Shown: one piece after another, positions 1 to 12,954 of the stretch
How the letters are laid out: each line of letters begins with the position of its first letter
Position numbering within the stretch: position 1 is the first letter of the stretch
Origin: Ostrinia nubilalis
Lineage: Eukaryota > Arthropoda > Insecta > Lepidoptera > Crambidae
Length of the DNA: 64,000 bases
Assembly (NCBI RefSeq): GCF_963855985.1
Contig: NC_087110.1
Coordinates: forward strand, 5,943,001-6,007,000
Direction of reading: 5' to 3'
The notes under the pieces: generated by a model
Seen by the model: only the letters and a program-made list of their open reading frames with translations
Database searches by the model: none
Told to the model about the DNA's origin: nothing
Translations under genes and position numbers: made by a program

Positions 1-179
1 TAACTATCTCAAAACTAGCCCGAATCAAAAACAAACAGAAATAATACATGGATATTAAAACCACAACAAAGCCTATATTTAAGCAAAGAACGAGAACTAT
101 CTATGTATAATTAAGAAAGTACCTACGAAGTCCAGCAGTGGACGGCACTAGATTGATGAAATTAAATTAAATAGTTTAT

Positions 180-300
180 TCAGTACATAGGCCCTTTCCA
201 GGGCACTTATACACGTCCCAAATATTATTATAGCTTGCCCTACCACCACTTCGGGACAATATTATGGGCTGGTGCTGAGAAGAAGTGGCGGTAGAAATCT
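180..300. repeat. LINE/SINE 3'-end remnant (lepidopteran type)
   Basis: The stretch with 'cacgtccca', 'cttcgggacaatattatggg' and 'gctgagaagaag' recurs in the window at about 28,898-28,990 and, inverted, at 5,275-5,345 and 45,830-45,960. It looks like the 3' end of a common lepidopteran retroposon. The family name is not certain. Confidence 0.5.
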
Positions 301-316
301 ATCACCTTTCACCATT

Positions 317-440
317 CATCATCATCATCATTATCTAAGCCATACATAGGACGTCCACTGCTGAACATAGGCCTCCCCCAATGCTTTCCATGTTACCCGG
401 TTGGTAGCGGCCTGCGTCCAGCGCTTTCCCGCTACCTTTA
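317..440 (-). mobile_element. RTE-type LINE 3' end, antisense
   Basis: A (CAT)n run is followed by 'aggacgtccactgctgaaca' and 'ggttggtagcggcctgcgtc'. This is the reverse complement of the RTE 3' end seen at 49,640-49,930, which still encodes the RT C-terminus and ends in (ATG)n. It is a short 5'-truncated copy. Confidence 0.75.
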
Positions 441-2711
441 CGATAGCGGACCAAAAACCTATGCCTTTCTTAGGTATTTTATAACCCTAGTGTTTCAGAA
501 TAGCTTATAAAAGAGCAAACGCTCGTGTTCGATTCCCGGTAGAGCACTGTTTCCCTGTACGATCGACTCCGAACTTCTGAGAATGCCGTGGGAAGAGCTC
601 GCCCGATTATTTGTAATGTATGAGAAAATAACAATATTATATTTTATACGTTGGTAGAGTGATACTCTATGCAACTATTATAATAAGCACATACTATTTG
701 TCATACAAGTGCTTATAACAAGTTCTGTGGTCTCATGAAAGTTCACTGAGGAATTACTGACCCTGATAATAAAATTTCAAAGGTTTTGGGAGTCAGGTGT
801 TCACTTTTTTGTGACTTATATTTTGCTAAACCCTAGGAAGACTTACTATGGGTTACAAAGAACATGAATTCTAGCTCTATAAGTGCCATTATGCGATATA
901 TTCATCTTGTATGAAGGGCATTATATTTAGAAAGAAAAAAAGAAAAAATATTTACTTGGTATTATTTAATCCTTCACGCACCAACTGCAAAATTGATTTT
1001 GATTGAACTCTACAATAATGTCCTCACCCATGACAGGAGGCCATTCTACGTTGCATTTGTGGTCTACTCAACATACTAACCTGTACAGATTTCTTTAAAT
1101 TCATATTCGTAGAACAAATCCAGCATACCAGGAATCGAACGCGTGACCTTACGGATGAGTAAGCGTAACCGGCAGTTCACGTAAACTGTGCCAATTTGTT
1201 GTAATAACTATTATCTTAACATTGTAGTTTATGGTACTGAAACTGGTAATAAAGCCTATACGGGTATTTAACACTTAAGGACATTGTAAGATACGATGTA
1301 CCGTCATAAAACGGCGCTACATAATATGTATTTTATAATACTAAAGTACCCGCGACTTCGTACGCGTGAAAATAGTTTCAATAATATTTCCCGTTTTTGC
1401 AACATTTTTCTTTACTGCTCCGCCACTATTCGCTGTGGGGTGATGAGCCTTTCGATCCAACACAAAAATATTTTTTCAAATCGGACCAGTAGTTCCTGAG
1501 ATTAGCGCGTTCAAAACTTTGTTGCAAAATATAAGGTGACACAATGTTTGCCTAGATGTACCGTAGTACATAAAATAAGGTAAGATAACCCCTTTATTTG
1601 TCACAAAAGATGCTTCAGAACAGTTAAGCAGGGAGAATGCCATAACTAATATTCGTCCAAGGACATTGAGGTAAAGGTGAGTTCACACAGTCTGTTGTAA
1701 AAGTAATATAATCTTAATTCAAATTCAAATTCAAAACGTTTATTACTTGGTAATATGGTACTTTCTTTACTATTAGATATAGTTTTTTTATACCTTTTTC
1801 TCTTTATTTCTCGTATGTAACTTTTATAACATAATAGAAATTTTGAGTCAAATAAAATTTCTTAATTTTAATATCATTAACGTAGAAATTAGCGAGGAAG
1901 GATTAACTTTTACACGTAAAAACCATAAGTACTAACAGCCTTGCACAAATCAAAATATTTAGGTAATTAAGTCCTAGGTAAGTGCCCTTGCTTATATTAA
2001 ATCAAACGCTCACTTGCTTACATCTAAAACTTTTAATTTTTTTAAATCTAGGCTGCTAAAAATTGCGAAATTTCTTACATTAATTTGTGCCCTTCATGGA
2101 ACCCGACTGTGTGTACATCCCCTTACAATAACTCCCATAGACAAAAGCGATACCAATTTCTCGCTCCAGTTGCAATGAATACCTATAATAATAATATGAA
2201 TAAAAACGAATCGCCTGAGAAACTAACATTATTTATATTACCTTTTGACCTAATTCCGTGAGGCCCCACGACATTAGATGTTATAGCAACTTTGGTATGG
2301 ACTAAAGCTGTCACAGTTCCAACTCTATCCATAAAAATACCTGTCCTTTATCATTTAGGAAATTGCTATTACTTTGCCTGTGTAATTCTATGTTTCGCTC
2401 ATTGTGTATCTGTGCTGTAATTGATTGTTGGTCTGTGGTTTAAGTTTGACAGATGGCACTGACATTGCTTTCGCGCTCTTTTTGGCGGCTTGTGGCCTCG
2501 TGTGGAGGATCACGTTTCGACGCTACAAGATGATTACACTAACTAAACTTATGCCTGTCGTTCAATAAATATTTTTCAGTAACTAAACGTGATACGATCG
2601 GAAATCGATCCTGGGATTTTATAACCAAATCTTGAAAAAGCTGAGGTAGCTAAAAAGCTCGATATAAACTCACAATATCAAGAAGTAATCTCTTGGGAAA
2701 ATAAACGTTTT
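441..2711. other. Gene-free AT-rich DNA with degenerate repeats
   Basis: I see no supported exon. About 480-560 and 1,095-1,150 contain tRNA B-box-like strings (such as 'gttcgattcccgg'), probably old SINE pieces. About 1,335-1,515 is a reversed Helitron-like remnant ('cccgcgacttcgtacgcgtg', 'caaatcggaccagtagttcc'). Around 1,722 there is an 'attcaaattcaaattcaaaa' string like lepidopteran LINE tails. Confidence 0.5.
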
Positions 2712-2822
2712 AGGCTGAGTTGCACCACCTAACTTTGACCGTAACTTTGACGATAACCGGTGTTTTTTGTGTAGTTTGACAGATTTTTGACGTTTGTCAA
2801 AGTTAAAGTAAGATGGTGCAAC
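2712..2822. mobile_element. MITE family 1, copy 1
   Basis: About 110 bp, starting 'aggctgagttgcaccaccta' and ending with the inverted form 'aaagtaagatggtgcaac'. The core holds 'tttgacagatttttgacgtt'. The same unit recurs at 11,446, 31,689, 36,184, 37,475 and 49,258. No coding capacity. Confidence 0.8.
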
Positions 2823-2917
2823 TGTAAAAACCCTAAAGCACGCCAGATAAAATTGTTAATAGACTGAAGTTTACTTGTTTAACAAAATGTCCCCAAAAGA
2901 AATTAAATCTATAGTAA

Positions 2918-3112
2918 TCTATACTAATATTATAAAGCTGAAGAGTTTGTTTACTGGTCCGATTTGAAAAATTATTTCAGTGTTAGATAGCCCATTTATC
3001 GAGGAAGGCTATATAGGCCATACAACATCACGCGACGATCAATAGGCTGCTCCTATTTTTTATTATTAGAAAACGGGTTTTCTCGCGTACGAAGTCGCGG
3101 GCACAGCTAGTA
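2918..3112 (+). mobile_element. Helitron-like non-autonomous element
   Basis: It begins 'ctatactaatattataaagc' and ends 'cgaagtcgcgggcacagcta' followed by gt, with internal 'tggtccgatttgaaaaatta'. These are the hallmarks of the common lepidopteran non-autonomous Helitrons ending in CTAGT. Compare 16,764-16,994. Confidence 0.65.
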
Positions 3113-3745
3113 CTTCCATATGTAGGTAAATGTAATTTGGAAGTCAGTTTTAAAGATACACTCCTTTAAACAAAATCAGTAAATGAACAGAAACATAGGA
3201 AGAAGAATAAATCACATAATTTACTTATAAAAATATACTCGGATTATAAATTAATTATTACCAGATTATCTCTTTAATACTTTCAAAGTAATCAAATGAT
3301 CAACAATATTTCGTACCAAACCTCTTAACCCAATCCACAGCTGACCTAAAACCCTTATCTCTATCAAAAAGTTATAAGCTACCGACTAAACGCTTGTCAA
3401 TGGCCAATTCGTATTCATTATATTGCAATCAGCCATAGAGCCGTCGTATAAAGCTGTATAATATCTCTATTTGACAGTTCTAAATGCTACGAAGTTTCAA
3501 CACGGCGCTAATTTACCGAGCTTCGATATATCAAAGGTTATTGGGATACACGAATGACATTATGGGTAATTGATACCTTAGACGAGAGACTAACTAACGA
3601 GCCCAGACCAGATAACATTATTGAGTTTTAATTTCGAAATTGATTCGTCTTTTCTGTAGGTAACTAATTCGCTCTGTCAACTGATCGCGTATAATTGACT
3701 CACGAATACTTTTTCTAGTCGGCTCCTATGACAGCTCCACCTTAA

Positions 3746-4040
3746 AGCCTTGATCACACGTACCGAGTAAACGGGCGAGACAGTGCTCTCGTAGTAGTAG
3801 ATGTATGAGCATACGCACCGAGTACTCGGCCGAGAGCACTGTCTCGCCCGTTTACTCGGTACGTGTGATCAAACGAGCAAACGGGCGAGACAGTGCTCTT
3901 GGCCGAGTACTCGGTGTGTATGAACATTACGCCGAGTGCTCGGCCGAGCGCTCGAGTATGTGACTCGCTCACCCAACTGACTCTACCGAGTAAACATTTT
4001 ACTGTCTCGCCCGTTTACTCGGTACGTGTGATCAAGGCTT
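3746..4040. mobile_element. Compound palindromic MITE
   Basis: The outer arms are 'gccttgatcacacgtaccga' and the matching 'tcggtacgtgtgatcaaggc'. Inside, 'aaacgggcgagacagtgctc' appears twice directly and in inverted form, with several 'gagtactcgg' palindromes. Short reading frames on both strands are by-products of the palindrome. Confidence 0.75.
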
Positions 4041-4167
4041 ATGAGAGCATAGAGACCCTCATATCAAAGTGGTAGCGTCGTGTCTCATCACGTACTGTCG
4101 CTTTCGTCACTGTCTTTAAAGGTCTTGGGCAGACAGGTATTTTTGGATATTTTCTGAACACGAACAC

Positions 4168-4287
4168 AGATAAAGGTAGCAGCTGCCGCTTCGGCCTTTG
4201 TGGAAATTATTGGGGGAGGCCCATGTCACGCCTATGTTCATTGTTCAGTAGTGGACGTCCTATGACTGAAATGATGATGATGATTAA
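4168..4287 (+). mobile_element. RTE-type LINE 3' end
   Basis: It contains 'gggggaggcccatg', 'cagtagtggacgtcctatga' and an 'atgatgatgatg' tail, in the sense orientation of the RTE copy at 49,640. Heavily 5'-truncated. Confidence 0.7.
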
Positions 4288-7200
4288 TACAGCGAATAAC
4301 ACTTGTCGAAGAAATCAACACTTTTCATTATTCAAAACGAAATGGAAAATAAGTAAAAATTGCACGATACAGTAATACATCATGGACCTAGCCGCATTGA
4401 GTAATAGCATAATGCTAAAGGTAGTACGTCTACTAAGGCTCGAAGACAAGGCATTCAAACCGGGTTTGACGGGACCTTTCACACTTAAGGCTTGCCGCAA
4501 TACTTGGGAGACCATATGCGGCTAACACCTATGCATGTTGAGTAAAGCGATTCATGAGAATTAACTGAATTGATGTTAAAAAACAAATAACTTCTAAGGA
4601 GATTTTTTTTACCCACAACGAAAAAGCTCTATTTTTTACCCACAATGGGAAAGTTCTTGGCGTGAATCTCACTTAATAGACGGCTTTTACATTTTCTTAG
4701 CGATAAAACTAGCTTCTGTCCTGATCTGATGATCAGTGGAAGCGAGCTTCACCCGGAATCCTGTCATTTAGGCTTTATGTAAAAAGGTTCAAGTGTTATC
4801 GACAGCATACCATAATTTGCTCTACTTACTTGATAATAATGATCAAAATGACTTAAGCAATTAGTTAGACCATGGGTCAGCTACTAGTTTGTGACGTACA
4901 TCCTACTAGCTATTCTATATGAAAAATAGTTTATGTCCTATTCTCAGACTTACAGAATATTACACACAAAATTTCTTAAGAATCGATCAAGCCGTTTCGA
5001 AGGAGTTTTGTCACAAACACTGTGACAAAAGAATTTTATAATTTGAGAAGATTTATTGATCAATGTTAAATAACATTGAAATTTTGTGAACATCTACGAC
5101 GTTGTATACAACAAATACAATATTGTGCCACTCCCATCGTAAAGTAAAGGAACGTGATGTGTCAAAATGCTTTGTCTGTAGAAATATGGCGACGACGCAA
5201 ATTATGAACTCTTTGAAACAATGGGAGATGTTCGAATTAAAACCAGTATTATAAGTTAGCCATTAAATAGCACTGCTTCTTCTCAGCACTGGCCCATTTA
5301 TTGTCCCGAAGCAGTTGTAGGGTTAATACTGGGGCATGTGAAATGCTTTTTAAAAACCTTTTTGCAAAAATAAATGAGTTTTATGTTTTATGAGTAAGTC
5401 TCATTCTCAAACAGAGCGAATTTATTTTACCTCACCTAGGTATTTTGATAACTTGACGTAGTTAAAGCTTAACAATGTTGTAAATTAATGTAATAGGTAA
5501 GTAGTTGTAACAGGAGCTCCTGCCACAAATAAGAAGTATTGTACTATTACATAGAGAAGCAGACATTTCATTTAAAAAATCTTCAAAAGTTCGCAATTGA
5601 AATTCAAATTCTTATTATTTGTTTGTATATTTACGGAAATAGGTACAAGTTATTTCAAACAACATCTGAACTAGAAATCCCGATATAAATCACGATTAGC
5701 ATAACTTCCATGAATTGCGTTTAAAATCAACAGTCTTCAGAGATGAAAATCTTCAGTTTGCTTTACCCGACGTATTTAAGTTGAAAAGTAATAGCTCGTT
5801 GATTATTCTAAAAGTCAGCTATTTGCCTCAAGATAGTGATGTCACGCGATACGCAAATATCGATATCGAATCTCTAAGAAAATTGAAGTTCAAACGTAAC
5901 TAAAGTATGTGTTCAAAAATAGTTTCTCACACTTTAAATAACACCTAAAACAGTATGTAAGAGAGAAGTTGGTAAAAAAAGAATACACGGCATGAATCAA
6001 CAAAGCTTATTTTTTGTACTTATCTGTCAAATTGGATTTGTACTTATCTGAAAAAGATTTAGCTACTAACCAAATATTTAATTAAACTAGAAACTAATTC
6101 GTATTAAAATGAACTGTATCTAAACAGACGTTCTAACGAGGACAATTTTAAGTTTACTGTTAAAGTTACTGTCATTCTAATATTTATGAAAAAGAACCCT
6201 GTTTTCACACAACGTAAATTAGGCATTCAATTTCATCGACTCTATCGAGTCTTCCATTCCTTCGGTGCCTCAGCTATCGACACTGGGGTGTCTCTACCCC
6301 AATCTTTGGTTACAACTCAAACAGTTCCCACAAACACTGGGAATTATATGAAAAGTTTGACATCTTGCTAGGAAACTTCCGAAAACTAATATTTTGAGAT
6401 CGGAAACGTTTGAAAAGGAAAAATAATGCTCGTTCCAGCGGAAAAGGAATTCAGTAAGTTGTACAATTGAACGAAAACAGGTCATAAATTAAAATTTAAT
6501 TTTGTACTCGTAAAACTCTACATTCTATTCAATTCTTCGATATTCGTATAATACATTGATCCTGCTCATCATTTTATTCGCTCAAGAATGAACGAAATAT
6601 GAAAAGTTCACACATGATTAGAAGATGAGCAAGCTCAAGCCAAAAATATCAATTCAGAAACCGAGCAGGAATCTCAAAACTCGATTCAACTTCAATTGGA
6701 TTGAGACTTTTGTTTTATAGAAATGCAATATTTTGACCAACCACAGGGCTAAATCTGTAAGAATTAATCTCAGAGATATCCTGCTTTTTATTCTCTTGTT
6801 AACTAGATTCAGATTCTTAAAAAGTTTTTCTTCTACTTAGTTCTTTAAATGTTCTAATTAACTTGAAATCAACCTTGTAATATAGTTATTTTCTTCACTA
6901 CTACAGTCTCGCATTTTACGATTGCTATTCATAATTAAAATGTTCACAAACCAATCAACTCGGAACATTATTAACGAAAGCTGTTTATTAAACATGAAAT
7001 GGTAACCCTATAACAATCTTTGTTATTTCATTATTTGGCCGTGTTCGTTATTCGCTCGTTATTAGTGAACGTGTTGTCGATATCGAGCAGTGATGTTTAC
7101 GATGTTATCGAATTACCGAGTTTTAAGTAGAGAAAGCAGAAGTGCAAATACTGAAGTATAGCTTTTTAGATGTAGTCAGTTTTTAAATGTCGATGTTTGT

Positions 7201-8414
7201 CGATTCTACTCATTTTTATTGGCATTCTTCCACTATTTCTACTAGCACTTGCATTTTGACATACAAGTGAATTTGAGCAGTCTTACCCGATCCAATATTG
7301 GCTCTGTGCACGATTACAGCGCCAACTAGCGTCCACAACTTTGTGGGCTCTTTCACATTGACATTTAGGTCGTATATTTGTGAAAAAATATCGAAATGAA
7401 AAAATAACAAATATTTTCAACTAATAAAATGTTGTGATACCACGATTTGGGTGGAAAAAAGGTTTTGAAATCATTTTGGTCATTCAAATCAAATGTGGTA
7501 AGTCCAAAAAGTGTGTTTAATTTTGATTGTGTCAGGGTTTGTTTACTTCATTTATAGTTGTAGTTTTACAGTAAAACGAAAAGAAAAAGCTACTTTAACG
7601 GTTTCATTATATAACAGTAAATATATTTAAATGTTCCTGTATCGCTAGTAATAAATTAAATATCGTTTTCAGATCGAAATGAGTATTGTTTTGAAGACCG
7701 GGTTTGTGAGTGTTACAATACCAAAATCCAACCACAAACCGTAATTAAAGGAAAGTTGTTGGTATTGGGCTGGACAAGTCCGAGATGTAGAAGAATTAAG
7801 AAAAAAACAAGGGCAGAGTTCAATAATTCACGCTCTCATCATTAGGCAAACATCTGTGCACAACAACTACTGTGACTCATTTTTGTACTACCACGTTGTA
7901 TAGTCTAGTTATTTCCAAATTGTAAACGGCTATTAAAACAGCCCTATCGAAATACAGTCCACTCTTTTATTTAAGTTCCCAGTAGGACCCTTTTCATGCG
8001 ATTAATGAATGATATTAAAATGTATTATGTAGAATCGCTTTGCCATTGACAGATACATCTGATGACAGAGCTTACATTATTTCTACTTTTGACCACCATG
8101 AGCGCTGCGATAGATTATGTTACCCCCACCTAGTACTTCGCACCCAGCGAATAAACAGTTTTACTTTGCTTGCGTTAATCATACCGCAGGTAGCACGAAA
8201 AAAAATATTAATAGCTCTAAGTCGTACAGAAGCTTTGATCATAATATTAGAAAACCTTAGCACTTAAATTAGCTATAATGTATTTCTTTACCAAATTTAC
8301 GTTACGTACGCGTGTTTTTATTGCCATTAACATAATTTAACTTTTTTTTTTAATACCAAATTATATTATTCCAAATGGGAATTTAATTAGTCACCGAACC
8401 CAAAAATCTGTCTA
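4288..8414. other. Gene-free AT-rich DNA
   Basis: Short open frames here show no family motif, no splice-bounded exon and no base composition different from the background. A reversed LINE 3'-end remnant lies at about 5,275-5,345 ('cttctcagcactggcccatt'). I see nothing else that I can name. Confidence 0.5.
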
Positions 8415-8595
8415 TAAGAGTAGGCGCACACCGTTGATTTTTCGTCGGTCGATAGTTTAGTCGGGCTGTTGATCAGTATGGGCATGTATGGGAGTGCGCA
8501 CACTACGCCGATTCGATTTGGCCGATTCTTCATACAATTTGAAATCGGGCACAACTATCGGCCAACTAAAAACAACGGTGTGCGCCTACTCTTAA
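8415..8595. mobile_element. Hairpin MITE with long imperfect TIRs
   Basis: The ends are 'taagagtaggcgcacaccgt' and its inverse 'acggtgtgcgcctactctta'. The arms continue inward with 'cgatagttt' and 'aactatcg', leaving a short loop. About 180 bp, non-coding. Confidence 0.75.
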
Positions 8596-8989
8596 TCGAT
8601 GTCGATAAAATTATAGAATACTAAAAAAACATGCGGGCTAATAATGAAACAAAACCTGAATAAAACATCAAACTTCACCGCACAAGAAAAACATGCATCC
8701 ATTCCACGTCTCGAATCTTCCAAATTGCCCATCTCTTTCATACGATTCGGCTTACACGAATACAATGCAATAATCGAGCCCTAGCCAGAACAGTAACGTA
8801 TGCAGCCACCCCGGGCTATGAAATATACGACCAATAAATAAACAAGGGCCGAAAGGGGTGAAATTAAATATTCATATGCAGTGATGAGGGGAGCTTTAGA
8901 CATATCGAGTTTCTTCGTTTTAAAAATCACGTTTGTGCAGAAAATACTTGTTGTATTTTTGTTTTATGTTTTGTCGACTTCAGTCAAAC

Positions 8990-9097
8990 GATGCTAGCCG
9001 CTACCAACCGGGCAATATGGAAAGCATTGGGAGAGGCCATGTTCAGCAGACTCAGTGGACGTCCTATGGCTGAGATAATGATGATGATGATGAAGTT
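8990..9097 (+). mobile_element. RTE-type LINE 3' end
   Basis: It contains 'gccgctaccaaccgggcaat', 'ggaaagcattgggagaggcc', 'gtggacgtcctatggctgag' and an (ATG)n tail. About 100 bp of the RTE family remain. Confidence 0.8.
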
Positions 9098-10530
9098 ATA
9101 TGAATATAAATTCACTTTAGCTTTGCATATTTTTTAAGCAGAGTCCACTCTAGAATCATAAAATGTTATAGCATATCACTCACAGCAATATTTTCAAAAA
9201 TCTGATGTAGAAGTGTTTAGAAGAATTCACTTCTGACCAAATATTGCAGATGTTATTGAATAGTTTTTGCTTTGTAATCAACCGATTTAAGATTGCTTAA
9301 TGAATGATTAAAAAATAATTAATGTAGCTATTCAAGTATTGTGTACACTTAGATTTTTATTTATTATCGATGTCGATAAACAAAATGGACATCACTAAAG
9401 CAATGCAATATCGTAATAGGCAGGCTAAAGAGTGAGGCGACTTGTATAACATCACCAAATTAGCCGAGCGATGTGCACTAGCCCTTAGGCGGTTATAGGG
9501 CTGCCCAAAACTGGTTTTATTTAAAGTGTTGTTCTTTTGTTTCGTTTTGTTATTGAAGATCCGAAATCTTTTATGGAGAATTATTAAAATGGTTGATAGC
9601 TGAATTAGAATTCTCATAAATATGTGTAGTACAAAAAATTTGGATTTACTTTTGGATTGAAATAACAACGTAACAAATAACAATGCAGAATGTAAAGAAG
9701 GCTCTGCTATTTTATTGGTTTGGACTCAGAAGTTTTTAACGATATGAATTATTGTTTATGAATTGTGTAAGTACTATCAATTTCTTTATATACTCTTCCG
9801 TTGTTACAACCAGACATCTGCGGATATTATTCTCCGCGAATCAACGCCTCTATCATTTGAATTTCAAACGTAATTAATATTATGAAATCCAACTATAGTC
9901 CATTCAGCGTAAGATGGTGATTATGACAGTTCTATTTAGTGAGGCGCTCCTTATAAACCTAATCGATATTTTTTAGAATCGAGAATATTTTCTATAGAAA
10001 TCTAATCGCCTTTTATTTGTTCATTTTTAATCTTGATCAAAATTATATCTATGAATTTGAACTATCTGGAAATGGAATAAACGTGAATATTCTTAGTGGT
10101 ACAAAATAAATCACAAAGAATTAAATATATGCATTTTATTCAATAAAACATCAAAATAACAATAACAAACAATACGTGGAGAAATCGCATAAAACAAAAC
10201 CGTCATCAAAGGCAAACGCACACGTACTGACTTAGCTTTGACCTGCCTGAGATAATAATCGTGATTCGATGGTAAGATGACCACCATGCCGATTACTGAT
10301 TTATTGCGATTGTTTATGTCCCATCCCTAAGAGCAAAAGTTCCGACTAACGCAGAAGCAATTCATTTAATATTTTTTCACAATTTTTTCTAAATAATAAA
10401 TTAATAAATAAATAGAAATTCTTGTTTAGGTTAATTGAGAAAGATTAGTGATTGATATTTTGGAAGGATGAAAACACACAAAAGTAATTGATTTTTACAA
10501 CTCAATAGTTTTATTCGTAGAAAGTTAGAA
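9098..10530. other. Gene-free AT-rich DNA
   Basis: I see no supported exon. A minus-strand frame at 9,357-9,683 is low-complexity, without recognisable motif or splice context. Confidence 0.5.
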
Positions 10531-10532
10531 TA

Positions 10533-10797
10533 AATAAATAAATAAATAAATAAATATCCTTAGACATTTTACACTGCGCTTCTAGTCCCAAACTAAGCAA
10601 AGCTTGTACTATGGGTACTAGACAACGGATATAAACAAATACTTTTTTTTTGTAAATACATACTTATTATACATAGAAAACACCCAGTCCAATACAAACA
10701 AATATGTTCATGCACACAAATGTTTGTACTGTGCGGGAATCGAACCCGCTACCTCCGGAATAGTAGTCCGTTCCGAACCACTACACCAAACGGCCGA
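10533..10797 (-). mobile_element. tRNA-derived SINE
   Basis: Read on the minus strand, the head has a tRNA A box ('tggtgtagtggtt') and B box ('ggttcgattccc') followed by 'gcacagtacaaacatttgtg'. The body contains 'gtacaagctttgcttagttt' and the element ends in an (ATTT)n tail, seen on plus as 'aaataaataaataaataaat'. This is a near-complete SINE of the lepidopteran tRNA-head, LINE-tail type. Pol III promoter boxes are intact to the eye. Confidence 0.8.
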
Positions 10798-11445
10798 CTA
10801 AATCATAAAACGAAACGTTTTATCTGTCTAAATCACCATCATAAGTTGAATGAACTATAATTGTAAGCGAATTTGAATTATAATGCTTCGAAATACGCCT
10901 CCCCTAAGTTGCACAGGTTTAAAAAAAACGTATTTTTAAGATGCACAGATTTAAAAAAATAAAATGCGGCATATTTTTTTTTATAATTTAAAAAAAACTG
11001 TGCCAACCCTAAACCCGGCAACGACATGTAAATGTTTTGTGACGCCTTTATAAATGATTTTATCTGACGTGTTTTGTGTGAAATATTGCTTGGCGGAATT
11101 GAATTGGACGCAATCTCGACATGCATGTGTGCTAATCGCTGAGGGCGATGTTGGGGCCAACGTTTGATCAAACTTTTGAGGATCGTGCGAGTTTTAAAAC
11201 CGCAATATATTTGTTAAACGACGTAATATAGTATTTTTTGAGTGTATTAAACTCTATGCAGTTGTCATAGATGCTATTTTGCAACCAAAAAGTATAAGCC
11301 TGATGTTCTATCGACTGTTATACTTAAAGATACTGGTTTTAATCGTTAAAGACTAGTTCAATACTTTTCACTTACGGTTTGTAATATAAATAACTTAAGC
11401 GTGCTATTCCTACAAGTTGTAACCTGTAAATAGCTTACACTTAGC
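10798..11445. other. Gene-free AT-rich DNA
   Basis: No supported exon. At about 11,225-11,312 lies one degenerate copy of a roughly 90-bp interspersed repeat ('gatgctattttgcaaccaaa', then 'cctgatgttct'), also found at about 11,715, 12,010, 17,210 and 25,655. Confidence 0.45.
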
Positions 11446-11569
11446 CTCAGTGGTGGTGTACACCAAACTTTAATCGTAACTAAAACGATAACCGGTGTAT
11501 TTTGTTTAGAGTTTGACAGATTTATTGATATTTGTTAAAGTTAAAGTAAGATAGTGCAACTCAGCCTTA
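11446..11569. mobile_element. MITE family 1, copy 2 (degenerate left end)
   Basis: The right TIR is 'taaagtaagatagtgcaact' followed by 'cagcctta'. The core 'aaaacgataaccggtgtatt' and 'gagtttgacagattt' match the other copies. The left TIR is eroded. Confidence 0.7.
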
Positions 11570-11714
11570 AAATGGTAAGACACTAGTACTTTTCGGTTCT
11601 TAAAATTATTATAAAGCTCATGTACCACCTTTTTGGGATCTTAGGTTCTTAAAAGTTTCTTATACAGCTCGTGTAGCACTTATTCTTATCACCAAAATAT
11701 TGGTTGTATAGTCT

Positions 11715-12100
11715 GATGTACTGGCAACGGCACATCAAGTTTAACACTCTGGGAAGTTATGTACTTGTAATAAGAGTGACAAACAACAAAAATGTATCCA
11801 TATCTATAAAATCGAAAGGTCACTGATTGACTGACTCACTCATCACGAAATCTCAGAAACTACAAGTGCTAGGAGTCTCAAATTTTGCATGGGGGTTCCT
11901 TTTAGAACGTAGGTACTCACCAAGACGGGATTTTGCAAAATTCAACCTCTAAGGGGGTAAAACGGGACCACGCGTACGAAGTCGCGGGCGGCCTGATATG
12001 CTTTCTTATACAGACGATAGCACGTCAAGCTTGACACTGTGGCATCTTACTTCGTTGTAACAGGGGTGATTTTTCGACAAAAATGTAAGTCTAATGTGGT
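11715..12100. repeat. Two copies of a ~90-bp interspersed repeat around a Helitron-like segment
   Basis: Copies at about 11,715-11,795 and 12,010-12,095 share 'cacrtcaagyttrac', 'ctgtggcatctta', 'gttgtaacaggggtgat' and 'caacaaaaatgta' types of strings. Between them, about 11,805-11,995, is a Helitron-like piece ('gactgactcactcatcacga', 'gcgtacgaagtcgcgggcgg'). A reversed relative of that piece lies at 40,122-40,292. Confidence 0.55.
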
Positions 12101-12832
12101 TTCGCTTATACAATAGGGAGTTTTGTTACAATGTCGGCGCCAAGGCAGCGCTCGCGCATGTATAATGTCAAATGCAAGCACAAGGGGTGCCTGTTCGGAT
12201 ATTGTAAGTGGCCTAATGGGTCAGCGCTATATTTGACTTTTTATTATTGGTTGAGTGAAATGTTATTGTAAACAACGCGATATTGTTAATATAGTCTATC
12301 AAAGTTAAAATGCTTTCGTGGTATTTTTAACTACAACGTGTTAAGTATTTGAGTTTCTTATGTTTCATAATGTTTTACCTTACTTGCTTATGTTGCATAA
12401 TTTTGTGATACCTAATTACTATATTCTTCTAATTTAATTATTTCACAAAATAAATAATCCCTTAATTAGGTATGTCCTATAAATTGTCCTTGTATATTTT
12501 TGATAGAATAATAGCTACCTTATGATCAGTGTAAATTTTAAAAAGTTAAAATGTGTCAAAAATTTAACCAGGGTGATTTTCAAGCAGGCAGCTAATTCCG
12601 TTATATTTTTGAAACTTTATAAAAAAACTACACAGAACAAATTCGTAATATCACTTGTGGCAACCCTCGATCTAATTAAAGTAGATACATAATAATTAGG
12701 CATTAAATTGTCGACAGGGGCGGCGTGGCTCCACATTGTTTGCACTGCTTTATGCCTGGGGTGTTGTTTGCTGGTGCCATGTAACGCGAGTCTTGCAATG
12801 AATGTGATAGACAATTTAGCGAGGTTCATACG

Positions 12833-12935
12833 AGACGCGGTGGCGCAGTGCTATTGGCGTTTTTGTGGCGATCACAGAAGTTAAGCGACTGTCACCACGG
12901 TTGGTGATTAGATGGGTGACCATTATAACAATAAA
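12833..12935 (+). mobile_element. 5S rRNA-derived SINE-like fragment
   Basis: 'gatcacagaagttaagcgac' and 'ttagatgggtgaccat' correspond to the 5S rRNA internal promoter (A box / intermediate element and C box). The sequence in front ('gacgcggtggcgcagtgcta') is tRNA A-box-like. It is too diverged and too short to be a working 5S gene, so I read it as a pol III-derived retroposon head. Confidence 0.6.
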
Positions 12936-12954
12936 TTGTATGAAAATTGTAGTT

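Noticed and set aside
10533..10556. CRISPR-like or satellite array
   Set aside because: The (AAAT)n run is a SINE tail. No spaced direct-repeat array exists anywhere in the window.
10720..10797. Possible tRNA gene
   Set aside because: A and B boxes are present but the cloverleaf does not close. It continues into a SINE body with an (ATTT)n tail.
12860..12930. Possible 5S rRNA gene
   Set aside because: Only the internal promoter region is similar; the 5' and 3' parts of 5S are missing.
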